This document shows, piece by piece, positions 36,736 through 46,205 of a DNA stretch of 64,000 nt. The stretch is from CAVRRZ01 sp963723745 (GTDB taxonomy: Bacteria > Actinomycetota > Actinomycetes > Mycobacteriales > Geodermatophilaceae): positions 1,565,141 to 1,629,140 of the forward strand of contig CAVRRZ010000005.1 of assembly GCA_963723745.1 (NCBI GenBank). The letters run 5' to 3'. The translations under genes were made by a program, and so were the position numbers. The stretch's first letter is position 1. The number at the start of each line of letters is the position of its first letter. Under the pieces are notes generated by a model, which was not told where the DNA came from, searched no databases, and was given only the letters and a program-made list of their open reading frames with translations.

Positions 36736-37179
36736 TCAGATGCGGGTGGTGCTGCCCCCGGCCGCCTCGATCTTCTCGGCGGCGGAGCCGGAGAAGGCGT
36801 GGGCGGTCACCTGGACGGTGACGCCGCCGAGGTCGCCGGTGCCGAGCACCTTGACCGGCTGACCACGCCGGACGGCGCCGGCCGCGACCAGCGCGTCGGG
36901 GTCGATCGCGCCGCCCTGCGGGAACAGCGCAGCGATCCGGTCGAGGTTGACGACCTGGAACGCGACCTTGTTGGGGCGCTTGAAGCCGGACAGCTTCGGC
37001 AGCCGCATGTGCAGCGGCGTCTGACCACCCTCGAAACGGGCCGAGGTGTTGCCGCGCGCGCCGGTGCCCTTGGTGCCTCGACCGGCGGTCTTGCCCTTGG
37101 AGCCCTCACCGCGACCCACGCGGGTCTTGGGGGTGTGAGCGCCGGGGGCCGGACGCAGGTGGTGGACCTTCAGTGTCAT
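36736..37179 (-). CDS. rplO: 50S ribosomal protein L15
   Basis: A 147-residue L15 starting at ATG 37179 (MTLKVHHLRPAPGAHTPKTR). The KGKTAGRGTKGTGARG and RLPKLSGFKRPN segments are canonical. Confidence 0.97.
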   Translation of the reverse strand: MTLKVHHLRPAPGAHTPKTRVGRGEGSKGKTAGRGTKGTGARGNTSARFEGGQTPLHMRLPKLSGFKRPNKVAFQVVNLDRIAALFPQGGAIDPDALVAAGAVRRGQPVKVLGTGDLGGVTVQVTAHAFSGSAAEKIEAAGGSTTRI

Positions 37180-37192
37180 AGCGAGTCTTTCC

Positions 37193-37387
37193 TCAGACTT
37201 CTTCGACGATGACCAGGTGCGGCACCGTCGCGACCATCCCGCGGATCTCGGGACGGTCCTCCTGGACGACCGAGTCGTTGATCCGCTTGAGCCCGAGCGA
37301 ACGCAGCGTCTGCCGCTGGTTCGGCTTGGTCCCGATGGCCGACTTGATCTGGGTGACCTTGATCTGACCGGTCTGCTTGGCCGCCAT
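37193..37387 (-). CDS. rpmD: 50S ribosomal protein L30
   Basis: A 64-residue L30 starting at ATG 37387 (MAAKQTGQIKVTQIKSAIG) and ending MVATVPHLVIVEEV. An upstream MRARGSEM reading overlaps rpsE and is not conserved. Confidence 0.96.
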   Translation of the reverse strand: MAAKQTGQIKVTQIKSAIGTKPNQRQTLRSLGLKRINDSVVQEDRPEIRGMVATVPHLVIVEEV

Positions 37388-37388
37388 C

Positions 37389-38003
37389 TCAGACCCCCTG
37401 GCCCGCACGCGCCCGGAGCATGGCGGCCGGGGCCACGTCCTCCAGCGGCAGACCGCGGCGAGCCGCGATCTCCTCGGGGCGGACGAGGTCCTTCAGCGCC
37501 TGCATGGTCGCGTGCACGATGTTGATCGGGTTCGACGAGCCGAGGCTCTTCGAGAGCACGTCGTGGATGCCCGCGCACTCGAGCACGGCACGCACCGGGC
37601 CACCGGCGATCACACCGGTACCGGGGCTCGCCGGCTTGAGCAGCACGACACCGGCGGCCGCCTCACCCTGCACGGGGTGCGGGATGGTGCTGGCGATGCG
37701 GGGCACGGCGTAGAAGTGCTTCTTGGCCTCCTCGACACCCTTGGCGATCGCCGCGGGCACCTCCTTGGCCTTGCCGTAGCCGACGCCGACCTTGCCGTCG
37801 CCGTCGCCGACGACCACCAGCGCGGTGAAGCTGAAGCGCCGGCCGCCCTTGACGACCTTCGAGACGCGGTTGATCGCAACCACGCGCTCGAGGAAGTTGC
37901 TCTTCTCGGCGGGCGCGCCCCCGGGGCCCCGCCCGCCGTCACGGCGGTCACGGCGGTCGTTGCCGCCGCCGGCGCCGCCGCCGCGTCGCTGTGGTCCTGG
38001 CAT
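37389..38003 (-). CDS. rpsE: 30S ribosomal protein S5
   Basis: A 204-residue S5 starting at ATG 38003 (MPGPQRRGGGAGGGNDRRDR). A Gly/Arg-rich N-terminal extension of about 30 residues precedes the S5 core (VVAINRVSKVVKGGRRFSF). The last residue precedes rpmD by one base. Confidence 0.97.
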   Translation of the reverse strand: MPGPQRRGGGAGGGNDRRDRRDGGRGPGGAPAEKSNFLERVVAINRVSKVVKGGRRFSFTALVVVGDGDGKVGVGYGKAKEVPAAIAKGVEEAKKHFYAVPRIASTIPHPVQGEAAAGVVLLKPASPGTGVIAGGPVRAVLECAGIHDVLSKSLGSSNPINIVHATMQALKDLVRPEEIAARRGLPLEDVAPAAMLRARAGQGV

Positions 38004-38046
38004 CAGACGTCCCTCTCGATCTGCTTGGTCGTGCCGTTGCTGCTCA

Positions 38047-38478
38047 TCAGAAGTCCAGACCGCCCTCGCGGGCACCGTCGGCCAGCGCGGCGATCCGTCC
38101 CGCGTAGCGGTTGCCGCCGCGGTCGAAGACGACGGCGGAGATGCCGGCGGCCTTCGCGCGCTCGGCGACGAGGGCACCCACCTGGCGCGCCAGGGCGGAC
38201 TTGTCGCCCTCGGCACCCCGCAGGCCGGCGTCCATCGTCGAGGCGCTCACCAGCGTGCGGCCCACCGTGTCGTCGACGACCTGCACGTGGATGTGCCGCG
38301 AGCTGCGCTTGACCACCAGGCGCGGACGCTCCGGCGTGCCCTCGACGCGCTTGCGGAGCCGGTTGTGGCGCCGCAGCCGCGAGACGCGGCGCGCGGTGCT
38401 GACGTCGGTGCCGACCGGCTTGTGGACCCGGGCGGCCTTCTCGTTCCCTGAAGCCTTGGAACCTGCTGCCTGCGCCAT
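38047..38478 (-). CDS. rplR: 50S ribosomal protein L18
   Basis: A 143-residue L18 that helps bind 5S rRNA. ATG 38478 overlaps the rplF stop by one base (TGATG); GTG 38481 is an alternative. The PRLVVKRSSRHIHVQVVDD and FDRGGNRYAGR segments are canonical. Confidence 0.96.
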   Translation of the reverse strand: MAQAAGSKASGNEKAARVHKPVGTDVSTARRVSRLRRHNRLRKRVEGTPERPRLVVKRSSRHIHVQVVDDTVGRTLVSASTMDAGLRGAEGDKSALARQVGALVAERAKAAGISAVVFDRGGNRYAGRIAALADGAREGGLDF

Positions 38479-39017
38479 CACTTACCCGTCTTCCCGACCT
38501 TGCGCTTGACGACCTCGCCCTGGTACCGCACGCCCTTGCCCTTGTACGGGTCGGGCTTGCGGATCTTGCGGATCTTGGCGGCCACCTCGCCGACCTGCTG
38601 CTTGTCGATGCCGCTCACCCGCAGGCGGGTGGGCGACTCGACGGTGAAGGAGATCCCCTCGGGGGCCTTGACCGGCACCGGGTGGCTGAAGCCGAGCGCG
38701 AACTCGAGGTCCGAGCCGCGGGCCTGCACGCGGTAACCGACGCCGACGATCTCGAGGGTCTTCGTGTAGCCCTCGGTGACGCCGGTGATCATGTTGGCGA
38801 TGAGAGTGCGCGACAGCCCGTGCAGGGCGCGGCTCTCCCGCTCGTCGTCCGGTCGCATGACCCGCAGCGTGCCGTCCTCGTCGCGCGCGACGGTGATGGG
38901 AGCCGCAACGGTGTGCGAGAGGGCGCCCTTGGGGCCCTTGACGTTCACCGTCTGGCCCTCGATGGCGACATCCACACCGCTGGGCACGGGAACCGGGAGT
39001 CGTCCGATCCGTGACAT
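38478..39017 (-). CDS. rplF: 50S ribosomal protein L6
   Basis: A 179-residue L6 starting MSRIGRLPVPVPSGVDVAI and ending KRKVGKTGK, with the PDPYKGKGVRYQGE motif. It sits between rpsH and rplR. Confidence 0.97.
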   Translation of the reverse strand: MSRIGRLPVPVPSGVDVAIEGQTVNVKGPKGALSHTVAAPITVARDEDGTLRVMRPDDERESRALHGLSRTLIANMITGVTEGYTKTLEIVGVGYRVQARGSDLEFALGFSHPVPVKAPEGISFTVESPTRLRVSGIDKQQVGEVAAKIRKIRKPDPYKGKGVRYQGEVVKRKVGKTGK

Positions 39018-39032
39018 CTTCGCTCGCTCCTC

Positions 39033-39443
39033 TTACCAGACGTAGGCGAGGACTTCCCCGCCCACGCCCTTCTTGTTCGCCTGCTTGTCGGTCAGCAGCC
39101 CGGTCGAGGTCGAGATGATCGCCACGCCGAGACCGCCGAGCACCTTGGGCAGTGCGGTGGACTTCGCGTACACCCGCAGACCGGGCTTGGACACCCGCCG
39201 GACACCGGCGATGCTCCGCTCACGGTTCGGGCCGTACTTCAGGTCGATCACGAGCTGCTTGAAGGTGCTGCCGTCCTTCTCGACGTCGTTGACGGTCCAG
39301 CCGGCGATGTAGCCCTCCTGCTGGAGGATCTCGGCGATCTTCGTCTTCAACTTCGACGACGGCATGACCGCGGCGTCGTGGTACGCCTGGTTGGCGTTCC
39401 GCAGCCGCGTCAGCATGTCCGCGATCGGGTCGGTCATCGTCAT
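39033..39443 (-). CDS. rpsH: 30S ribosomal protein S8
   Basis: A 136-residue S8 starting MTMTDPIADMLTRLRNANQ at ATG 39443; AGAGG lies about ten bases upstream. The STSTGLLTDKQANKKGVGGE C-terminal loop is canonical. The 160-base gap from rpsN contains a copy of the 3'-end repeat. Confidence 0.97.
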   Translation of the reverse strand: MTMTDPIADMLTRLRNANQAYHDAAVMPSSKLKTKIAEILQQEGYIAGWTVNDVEKDGSTFKQLVIDLKYGPNRERSIAGVRRVSKPGLRVYAKSTALPKVLGGLGVAIISTSTGLLTDKQANKKGVGGEVLAYVW

Positions 39444-39551
39444 GGCGTGTGTGCCTCTCTCACCGCGGTTCCTCGTGCGCTGGGTCTCGGGGACTTGGCG
39501 CAGGGCCTATCGGCGATCGGTGGTGCTTCGTTAGGGGATGGAGCGTCTCCG

Positions 39552-39601
39552 CTGCAGGGTCCCGCGCCGAGGTACGAGGCGTGGGGGCAGCGGGGTCCTT
39601 C
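39552..39601 (-). repeat. 3'-end palindromic repeat, copy 4 (after rpsN)
   Basis: Starts CTGCAGGGTCCCGCGCCGAG and ends GTGGGGGCAGCGGGGTCCTT, directly after the rpsN stop at 39604. It lies inside the spc ribosomal cluster, between rpsN and rpsH, where a full terminator would be surprising. Confidence 0.8.
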
Positions 39602-39603
39602 TA

Positions 39604-39789
39604 CTACCAGCTGGACTTGCGCACGCCGGGGAGCTCCCCCGCGTGCGCCATCTCCCGGAGGCAGATGCGGCACAGGCCGAACTTGCGGAAGACCGCGTGC
39701 GGTCGGCCGCACCGCTGGCAGCGGGTGTAGCCACGGACGGCGAACTTCGGCTTGCGGTTCGCCTTGTTGATCAGGGCCTTCTTGGCCAT
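39604..39789 (-). CDS. rpsN: 30S ribosomal protein S14, zinc-binding type Z
   Basis: A 61-residue S14 with two CxxC zinc knuckles (CQRC and CRIC). This is the zinc-dependent form; a zinc-independent paralogue may exist elsewhere. Located between rplE and rpsH as usual. Confidence 0.96.
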   Translation of the reverse strand: MAKKALINKANRKPKFAVRGYTRCQRCGRPHAVFRKFGLCRICLREMAHAGELPGVRKSSW

Positions 39790-39808
39790 CTTCTTCTCCC
39801 TGCCCGGC

Positions 39809-40393
39809 TCAGCGGGTGATCGGAACGACGGGCTGGCCGGCGAAGGGGAAGCCGAGCAGCCGGAGCAGCTCGCGACCCTCGTCGTCGTTGGTCGCGGTGG
39901 TCACCAGCGTGATGTCCATACCGCGCGGCCGGTCGATCTTGTCGACGTCGATCTCGCGGAACATCGACTGCTCGTTCAGACCGAACGTGTAGTTGCCGTG
40001 GCCGTCGAACTGCTTGGCGTTCAGGCCGCGGAAGTCGCGGATGCGGGGCAGCGCCAGCGACAGCAGCCGGTCCAGGAACTCCCACATGCGGTCGCCGCGG
40101 AGGGTGACCTTCGCGCCGATCGGCATGCCCTCGCGGAGCTTGAACTGGGCGATCGACTTGCGGGCCTTGACCACGGCCGGCTTCTGCCCGGTGATCGCGG
40201 TCAGGTCGCGGACGGCGCCGTCCATCAGCTTGGCGTCGCGAGTGGCCTCGCCGACGCCCATGTTGACGACGATCTTCGTCAGCCGGGGGATCTGCATGAC
40301 GTTGCCGTAGCCGAACTCCGACTGCATCGCCGGCGCGATCTCCTCGCGGTAGCGAGCGAGCATCCGGGGCAGCTCACGGGTGGGTGCGCTCAT
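39809..40393 (-). CDS. rplE: 50S ribosomal protein L5
   Basis: A 194-residue L5 that binds 5S rRNA and contacts tRNA. The KIVVNMGVGEATRDAK and GLNEQSMFREIDVDKI segments are canonical. Confidence 0.97.
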   Translation of the reverse strand: MSAPTRELPRMLARYREEIAPAMQSEFGYGNVMQIPRLTKIVVNMGVGEATRDAKLMDGAVRDLTAITGQKPAVVKARKSIAQFKLREGMPIGAKVTLRGDRMWEFLDRLLSLALPRIRDFRGLNAKQFDGHGNYTFGLNEQSMFREIDVDKIDRPRGMDITLVTTATNDDEGRELLRLLGFPFAGQPVVPITR

Positions 40394-40398
40394 GAGTC

Positions 40399-40761
40399 TC
40401 AGAGGTCCTTACCGGTACGCCGCGAGACACGGATGCTGCGGCCTTCCTCGTCCTTGCGGTAACCGACACGGGTCGGCTTGTCCTCGGAGTCGATCACCAT
40501 CACGTTGCTCACGTGGATGGGCGCCTCCTGCGTGACGATGCCGCCCTGCTGCGCGCCCCGCTGGCTGGTGCTGATCCGGGTGTGCTTCTTGATCCGCCCG
40601 ACGCCCTCGACGAGGACCTTCTGCAGCTTCGGGTAGGCGGCGATGACCCGGCCCTTCGCGCCCCGGTCCTTGCCGGAGAGCACGAGGACGGTGTCGCCCT
40701 TCTTCACCTTCATCGACGGCGCCTTCTTCTTGGTGTCGGCACCTGTGGTCTTCTTCGTCAT
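40399..40761 (-). CDS. rplX: 50S ribosomal protein L24
   Basis: A 120-residue L24, an early assembly protein. A short Lys-rich N-terminus (MTKKTTGADTKKKAPS) precedes the KOW motif KKGDTVLVLSGKDRGAKGRV. Start could also be at the internal MKVKKGD, which matches shorter homologues. Confidence 0.95.
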   Translation of the reverse strand: MTKKTTGADTKKKAPSMKVKKGDTVLVLSGKDRGAKGRVIAAYPKLQKVLVEGVGRIKKHTRISTSQRGAQQGGIVTQEAPIHVSNVMVIDSEDKPTRVGYRKDEEGRSIRVSRRTGKDL

Positions 40762-40763
40762 GG

Positions 40764-41132
40764 TCAGAGCACCTCCGGCGCGAGCGAGATGATCCGCATG
40801 AAGCGCTTCTCGCGCAGTTCCCGGCCGACGGGGCCGAAGATGCGCGTCCCGCGGGGGTCGCCGCTGTCGCGGATGATGACCGCGGCGTTCTCGTCGAAGC
40901 GGATGTAGGAACCGTCCGGACGACGGCGCTCCTTCACCGTGCGGACGACGACGGCCTTGACCACGTCACCCCGCTTGACCCCGGCACCGGGCAGCGCGTC
41001 CTTCACGGTGGCGACGATGATGTCGCCGATGCCCGCGTAGCGTCGCCCGGAACCGCCGAGCACCCGGATGCAGAGGATCTCCTTTGCTCCGGTGTTGTCG
41101 GCGACTCGCAGTCGCGACTCCTGCTGGATCAC
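40764..41132 (-). CDS. rplN: 50S ribosomal protein L14
   Basis: A 122-residue L14 with MIQQESRLRVADNTGAKEI and ALPGAGVKRGDVVKAVVVR. The 222-base gap to rpsQ is large for this cluster and may hold a promoter, but I see no convincing boxes. Confidence 0.97.
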   Translation of the reverse strand: MIQQESRLRVADNTGAKEILCIRVLGGSGRRYAGIGDIIVATVKDALPGAGVKRGDVVKAVVVRTVKERRRPDGSYIRFDENAAVIIRDSGDPRGTRIFGPVGRELREKRFMRIISLAPEVL

Positions 41133-41354
41133 GTCCCTACTCCTATGTCTTCGATCTGCTCAAGGTGGGTGCCGTCCCGATGCGGAACGGTTCCCGACTC
41201 ACGGCAGGACGGCCGTGGGCTTCGTGCGGCCCAGGCCGTCCGGTTCCGTGGAAACTGTCGGCCCAGAGCGGGCCAGCGGTCCACGGTACCCGCACGGTGC
41301 CAGGACCCGGTACGTGGGCCCCGACACCCGGGAAGGCCTCGGATGACGCCTTCG

Positions 41355-41645
41355 TTACTTCGCCTTCTCGACAACCTCGACCAGCCGCCACCGCTTGGTG
41401 GCCGACAGCGGCCGGGTCTCCATGATCTGGACGCGGTCGCCGACGCCCGCCACGCCCTGCTCGTCGTGCGCCTTCAGCTTGCTGGTGCGCCGGATGACCT
41501 TGCCGTAGAGGCCGTGCTTCACACGGTCCTCCACCTCGACGACGATCGTCTTCTCCATCTTGTCGCTGACCACGAGGCCCTCGCGGACCTTGCGGTAGCC
41601 ACGGCCGGCGAGGCCGGGGCCCGACGACTGCTGTGACTCGCTCAT
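41355..41645 (-). CDS. rpsQ: 30S ribosomal protein S17
   Basis: A 96-residue S17 with an N-terminal extension (MSESQQSSGPGLAGRGYRK) before the S17 core VVSDKMEKTIVVEVEDRVK. ATG 41645 overlaps the rpmC stop by four bases (ATGA). Confidence 0.96.
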   Translation of the reverse strand: MSESQQSSGPGLAGRGYRKVREGLVVSDKMEKTIVVEVEDRVKHGLYGKVIRRTSKLKAHDEQGVAGVGDRVQIMETRPLSATKRWRLVEVVEKAK

Positions 41646-41875
41646 GCCACACCCTCGCTCGGGGCGACCGACAGGCCCAGCTCGCGCTCACGCATGATCG
41701 TGTAGATCCGGGCGATGTCGCGGCGGACGGTCTGCAGTCGCCGGTTGTTGTCCAGCTGGCCGGTGGCCACCTGGAACCGCAGGTTGAACAGTTCTTCCTT
41801 CGACTCACGCAGCCGCGTGGCGAGCTCGTCGGCAGAGAGCCCGCGCAGCTCGGGAGCGGTCAGACCGGCGGCCAT
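41642..41875 (-). CDS. rpmC: 50S ribosomal protein L29
   Basis: A 77-residue L29 at the exit tunnel, with ELRGLSADELATRLRESKEE and LFNLRFQVATGQL. ATG 41875 overlaps the rplP stop by one base; GTG 41878 would add one residue. Confidence 0.96.
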   Translation of the reverse strand: MAAGLTAPELRGLSADELATRLRESKEELFNLRFQVATGQLDNNRRLQTVRRDIARIYTIMRERELGLSVAPSEGVA

Positions 41876-42291
41876 CACACCTCTCCTTCACGCGTGATGA
41901 AGCGACACTTCATGGGCAGCTTGTGGATCGCGCGCCGCATGGCCTCGCGGGCCACCGGCTCGGCGACACCGGACAGCTCGAACAGCACGCGGCCGGGCTT
42001 GACGTTGGCCACCCACCACTCGGGCGAGCCCTTGCCCGAACCCATACGGGTCTCGGCCGGCTTCTTGGTCAGCGGACGGTCGGGGTAGATCGAGATCCAC
42101 ACCTTGCCGCCACGCTTGATGTGCCGGGTCATCGCGATACGCGCCGACTCGATCTGCCGGTTGGTCACGTACGCAGGCTCCAGAGCCTGGATCGCGTACT
42201 CACCGAAGTTGATCTCGGTGCCGCCCTTGGCCCGGCCGGTCCGGCTCGGGTGGTGCTGCTTGCGGTGCTTGACGCGCCGTGGGATCAGCAC
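41875..42291 (-). CDS. rplP: 50S ribosomal protein L16
   Basis: A 138-residue L16 starting at GTG 42291 (LIPRRVKHRKQHH). It has GGTEINFGEYAIQALEP, MGSGKGSPEWWVANVKPG and a final HKLPMKCRFITREGEV. Confidence 0.97.
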   Translation of the reverse strand: MLIPRRVKHRKQHHPSRTGRAKGGTEINFGEYAIQALEPAYVTNRQIESARIAMTRHIKRGGKVWISIYPDRPLTKKPAETRMGSGKGSPEWWVANVKPGRVLFELSGVAEPVAREAMRRAIHKLPMKCRFITREGEV

Positions 42292-42294
42292 GTG

Positions 42295-43224
42295 TCAGCC
42301 CTCCGTCTTCTCGGTTGCCGGCGCTTCAGGGGCCGACGTCTCGGTGGCTGACGTCTCGGCGGCCGACGTCTGGGCCGCCGCGGTCTCGACGGCGGGCGTC
42401 TCGACAGCGGGGGTCTCGACGGCCGGCGCCTCCGCTGCGGGAGCCTCGGTCGCAGGGACCTCGGCGGCCGCACGGCCGGCCTCGGTGCCACCGGCGGTGG
42501 TGCCCGAGGAGCCGGAGCGACGCTGGGGGCGCTGGGCGCGCTCACGGCGCTGCTGACGGGCGGCGAGGGCCTCGAGCGCCTCACGCTCGGCCCGCGAACC
42601 GCTGACGTCGCCCTTGTAGATCCACACCTTCACACCGATCCGGCCGAAGGTGGTGCGGGCCTCGTACAGGCCGTAGTCGATGTTCGCGCGGAGCGTGTGC
42701 AGCGGCACCCGGCCCTCGCGGTAGAACTCCGACCGGCTCATCTCCGTGCCGCCGAGGCGACCCGAGCACTGCACCCGGATCCCCTTGACCTGCGGGCTGC
42801 GCTGGGCCGACTGCATCGCCTTGCGCATGGCGCGGCGGAAGCTCACCCGGCTGGACAGCTGCTCGGCGACGGCCTGGGCGACCAGCTGGGCGTCGGACTC
42901 GGGGTTCTTGACCTCGAGGATGTTGAGCTGCACCTGCTTGCCGGTGAGCTTCTCGAGCTCACCGCGGATGCGGTCGGCCTCCGCGCCGCGGCGGCCGATG
43001 ACGATGCCCGGCCGGGCGGTGTGGATGTCGACGCGGACCCGGTCACGGGTGCGCTCGATCTCGACCTTGGAGATGCCGGCACGCTCCATGCCCTTGGACA
43101 TGAGCTTGCGGATCGCCACGTCTTCCTTGACGTAGTCCTTGTACAGCTTGTCCGCGAACCACCGGGACTTGTAGTCGGTGGTGATCCCGAGCCGGAACCC
43201 GTGCGGGTTGACCTTCTGACCCAC
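42295..43224 (-). CDS. rpsC: 30S ribosomal protein S3 with low-complexity tail
   Basis: A 309-residue S3 starting at GTG 43224 (VGQKVNPHGFRLGITTDYK). It has the KH domain GIVIGRRGAEADRIRGEL and the core ending VWIYKGDVSG. About 70 further residues form an Ala/Thr/Pro/Glu-rich tail of TPAVE- and ETSA-type repeats. The GTG overlaps the intended rplV stop (TAGTG). Because rplV carries a frameshift, the two genes read as one open frame in this sequence. Confidence 0.96.
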   Translation of the reverse strand: MGQKVNPHGFRLGITTDYKSRWFADKLYKDYVKEDVAIRKLMSKGMERAGISKVEIERTRDRVRVDIHTARPGIVIGRRGAEADRIRGELEKLTGKQVQLNILEVKNPESDAQLVAQAVAEQLSSRVSFRRAMRKAMQSAQRSPQVKGIRVQCSGRLGGTEMSRSEFYREGRVPLHTLRANIDYGLYEARTTFGRIGVKVWIYKGDVSGSRAEREALEALAARQQRRERAQRPQRRSGSSGTTAGGTEAGRAAAEVPATEAPAAEAPAVETPAVETPAVETAAAQTSAAETSATETSAPEAPATEKTEG

Positions 43225-43716
43225 TAGCGGGTCCCTCCCCTCGTGTTGCTCTTCCGCGACTGGTCCTGCTGGACCGCCGGGCCGGACTGGCCGGTCTCCC
43301 GCCGCGCCTTGCGGGACTTGCTGCGCGAGCTCGTCGCTGGCGGTCACCTCGCTGACCTCGACGGTGATGTGGCTGGTCCGCTTGTTGATGCGGTAGGCCC
43401 GGCCCTGGGCGCGCGGCCGGATGCGCTTGAGCGTCGGACCCTCGTCGACGTAGGCCGCGCTCACCACGAGAGCGGCCGGGTCGAGGCGCAGGTTGTGCTC
43501 GGCATTGGCCACCGCGCTGGCGACGACCTTGGCGACCGGCTCGCTGGCGCTCTGCGGCGCGTAGCGGAGCAGGGCCAGTGCCTCGTCGGTCGGCAGGTAG
43601 CGGACGAGGTCCACCACCCGACGGGCCTTCATGGGGGTCACGCGGACGAATCGGGCCGTAGCCCGGGCGACCGGTGCCTCCTGTCCCAACTGGGCGGTCC
43701 CTGTGGGGGAAGTCAT
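43224..43716 (-). CDS. rplV: 50S ribosomal protein L22 (one-base insertion near 3' end)
   Basis: L22 lines the exit tunnel. ATG 43716 gives MTSPTGTAQLGQEAPVARA and the core VTPMKARRVVDLVRYLP, to SEVTASDELA. An extra base at about 43323 then breaks the frame. Without it the protein continues SKSRKARRETGQSGPAVQQD and ends at TAG 43226-43224, a typical L22 C-terminus overlapping the rpsC start. Length becomes 163 residues. This is the first (lowest-coordinate) of the clustered indels. I take it as a sequence error. Confidence 0.9.
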
Positions 43717-43736
43717 GGCTATCTCTCTCTACCTGG

Positions 43737-44018
43737 TCAGCCGCGTCGCGACCGGCGGTCGTCCTTGATGTGCCCACGGAAGGTGCGCGTGGGCGCGAAC
43801 TCGCCGAGCTTGTGCCCGACCATCGCCTCGGTCACGAAGACCGGGACGTGCTTGCGGCCGTCGTGCACGGCGATCGTGTGCCCGAGCATGTCGGGGATGA
43901 TCGTCGAGCGCCGCGACCAGGTGCGGATCACGTTCTTGGTGCCCTTTTCGTTCTGAGCGTCCACCTTCTTGAGCAGGTGGTCGTCGACGAACGGGCCCTT
44001 CTTCAGGCTGCGTGGCAT
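43737..44018 (-). CDS. rpsS: 30S ribosomal protein S19
   Basis: A 93-residue S19 with MPRSLKKGPFVDDHLLKKVD and TRTFRGHIKDDRRSRRG. Intact between two frameshifted genes (rplV and rplB). Confidence 0.97.
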   Translation of the reverse strand: MPRSLKKGPFVDDHLLKKVDAQNEKGTKNVIRTWSRRSTIIPDMLGHTIAVHDGRKHVPVFVTEAMVGHKLGEFAPTRTFRGHIKDDRRSRRG

Positions 44019-44041
44019 CTGTGTCGAACTCCTCTACCCGC

Positions 44042-44876
<835 letters not shown>

Positions 44877-44930
44877 GGGTCTGGGAGTCCCTTGTCTTCT
44901 TCTCTGGTCCGGTCAGTGACTCGACCACCG

Positions 44931-45235
44931 TCAGGCGCCCGGGCCCCCGAAGATCTCGATGCGCTCGCCGGGGGCGACCGACACGATGGCGCGCTTGGTG
45001 TCCTTGCGCTTGCCCATCAGCGTGCCCTTGCTGCGCTTGCGCTTGCCCTGACGGTTGATCGTGTTCACGCCGAGGACCTTCACGTTGAAGATCTGCTCGA
45101 CCGCGATCTTGATCTGCGTCTTGTTGGCGCCTCGGGCAGCACGACGAACGTGTACTGGTTCTCGTCGAGCAGGCCGTAGCTCTTCTCCGAGATGACGGGT
45201 GCGAGCAGGACGTCCCGGGGGTCGCGGACGCTCAT
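44931..45235 (-). CDS. rplW: 50S ribosomal protein L23 (one-base deletion)
   Basis: L23 borders the exit tunnel and docks trigger factor. ATG 45235 gives MSVRDPRDVLLAPVISEKS and DENQYTFVVLPE. A base appears to be missing at about 45127-45131, after which the frame resumes as ANKTQIKIAVEQIFNVKVLG. The repaired length is 101 residues. The ATG overlaps the rplD stop by four bases. Confidence 0.92.
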
Positions 45236-46205
45236 GCCTTCTCCTCGGTGGTGTCGTCAGCCGCTGTGTCGTCGGCTGCACTGTCGGCGGCGGCCTTCTT
45301 GGCGGGGGCCTTCTTCGCAGCGGCCTTCTTGGCCGGCTTCTCGTCGGCCGACTCCGCGTCCGCCGACTTCTCGGCCGGAGCCTTCGTGGCCGGCGCCTTC
45401 TTCGCGGCCGCCTTCTTCGCCGGCTTCGCAGCGGCGAGGTCGACGTCGGTCGTGCCCTCACCCTCGGCCGGCGCGACCGACGGGACCGCACCGGGGACGT
45501 CGGGCGTGGAGACGTCCGGCTTCACGACCGCCTCGCCGCCGGAGCGGCCGGCGACGAACTCGGCCAGCGAGGCCTCGGTGAAGATGACCTCGTCGGAGAC
45601 CAGCACGTCGTAGGTGTTGAGCTGACCGGCCTCGAGCAGGTGCACCTGCGGCACGTTGCGCAGGCTCACCCAGTTCAGGACGTCGTCCGAGTCCAGCACG
45701 ACCAGCACCCGCTTGGCCGGTGCTGACCGCGTCGAGCGTGGCCAGCGCGGCCTTGGTCTTCGGGGCGTCGCCGTCGACGAACGTGGAGACCACGTGCACG
45801 CGGTTCTCGCGGGCCCGGTCGGAGAGGGCCGCCTCGAGCGCCGCCGCCTTCATCTTCTTGGGCGTCCGCTGCGAGTAGTCGCGCGGCTGCGGGCCGTGGA
45901 CGATGCCACCGCCGGCGAACTGCGGCGCGCGGGTCGAGCCCTGACGGGCGCGGCCGGTGCCCTTCTGGCGGTACGGCTTGGCGCCACCACCGCTGACCTG
46001 GCCGCGCGTCTTGGTCGCGTGCGTGCCCTGGCGGGCGGCCGCGAGCTGCGCGATGACGACCTGGTGCATCAGGGAGACGTTCGCCTCGGCGTCGAAGAGG
46101 TCACCCGGCAGCGTCGCGGTTCCGGAGGTGGTCCCCGGCCGGCGTCCGGACGTCGACCGTCCGGTCGCTGCGCGTGCCGGAGTCCCGGCTGATCGTGCTG
46201 GTCAC
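45232..46205 (-). CDS. rplD: 50S ribosomal protein L4 with long tail (two insertions)
   Basis: L4 reaches into the exit tunnel. GTG 46205 (VTSTISRDSGTRSD) overlaps the rplC stop. An extra base at about 46133-46136 and another at 45715 break the frame; the middle section carries SLMHQVVIAQLAAARQGTH and GGGAKPYRQKGTGRAR. The repaired protein has 323 residues, of which about the last 100 are a Lys/Ala/Asp/Glu-rich tail (KPAKKAAAKKAPA and AADDTTEEKA). L4 is normally near 220 residues, so the tail is unusual. Confidence 0.91.

Noticed and set aside
41133..41354. A promoter or small gene in the rplN-rpsQ gap
   Set aside because: Open frames there are out-of-frame shadows and no -10/-35 pair stands out.
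45232..45480. The Lys/Ala-rich repeats of rplD as a separate DNA repeat element
   Set aside because: The repetition follows codons of the low-complexity protein tail and stays within the gene.
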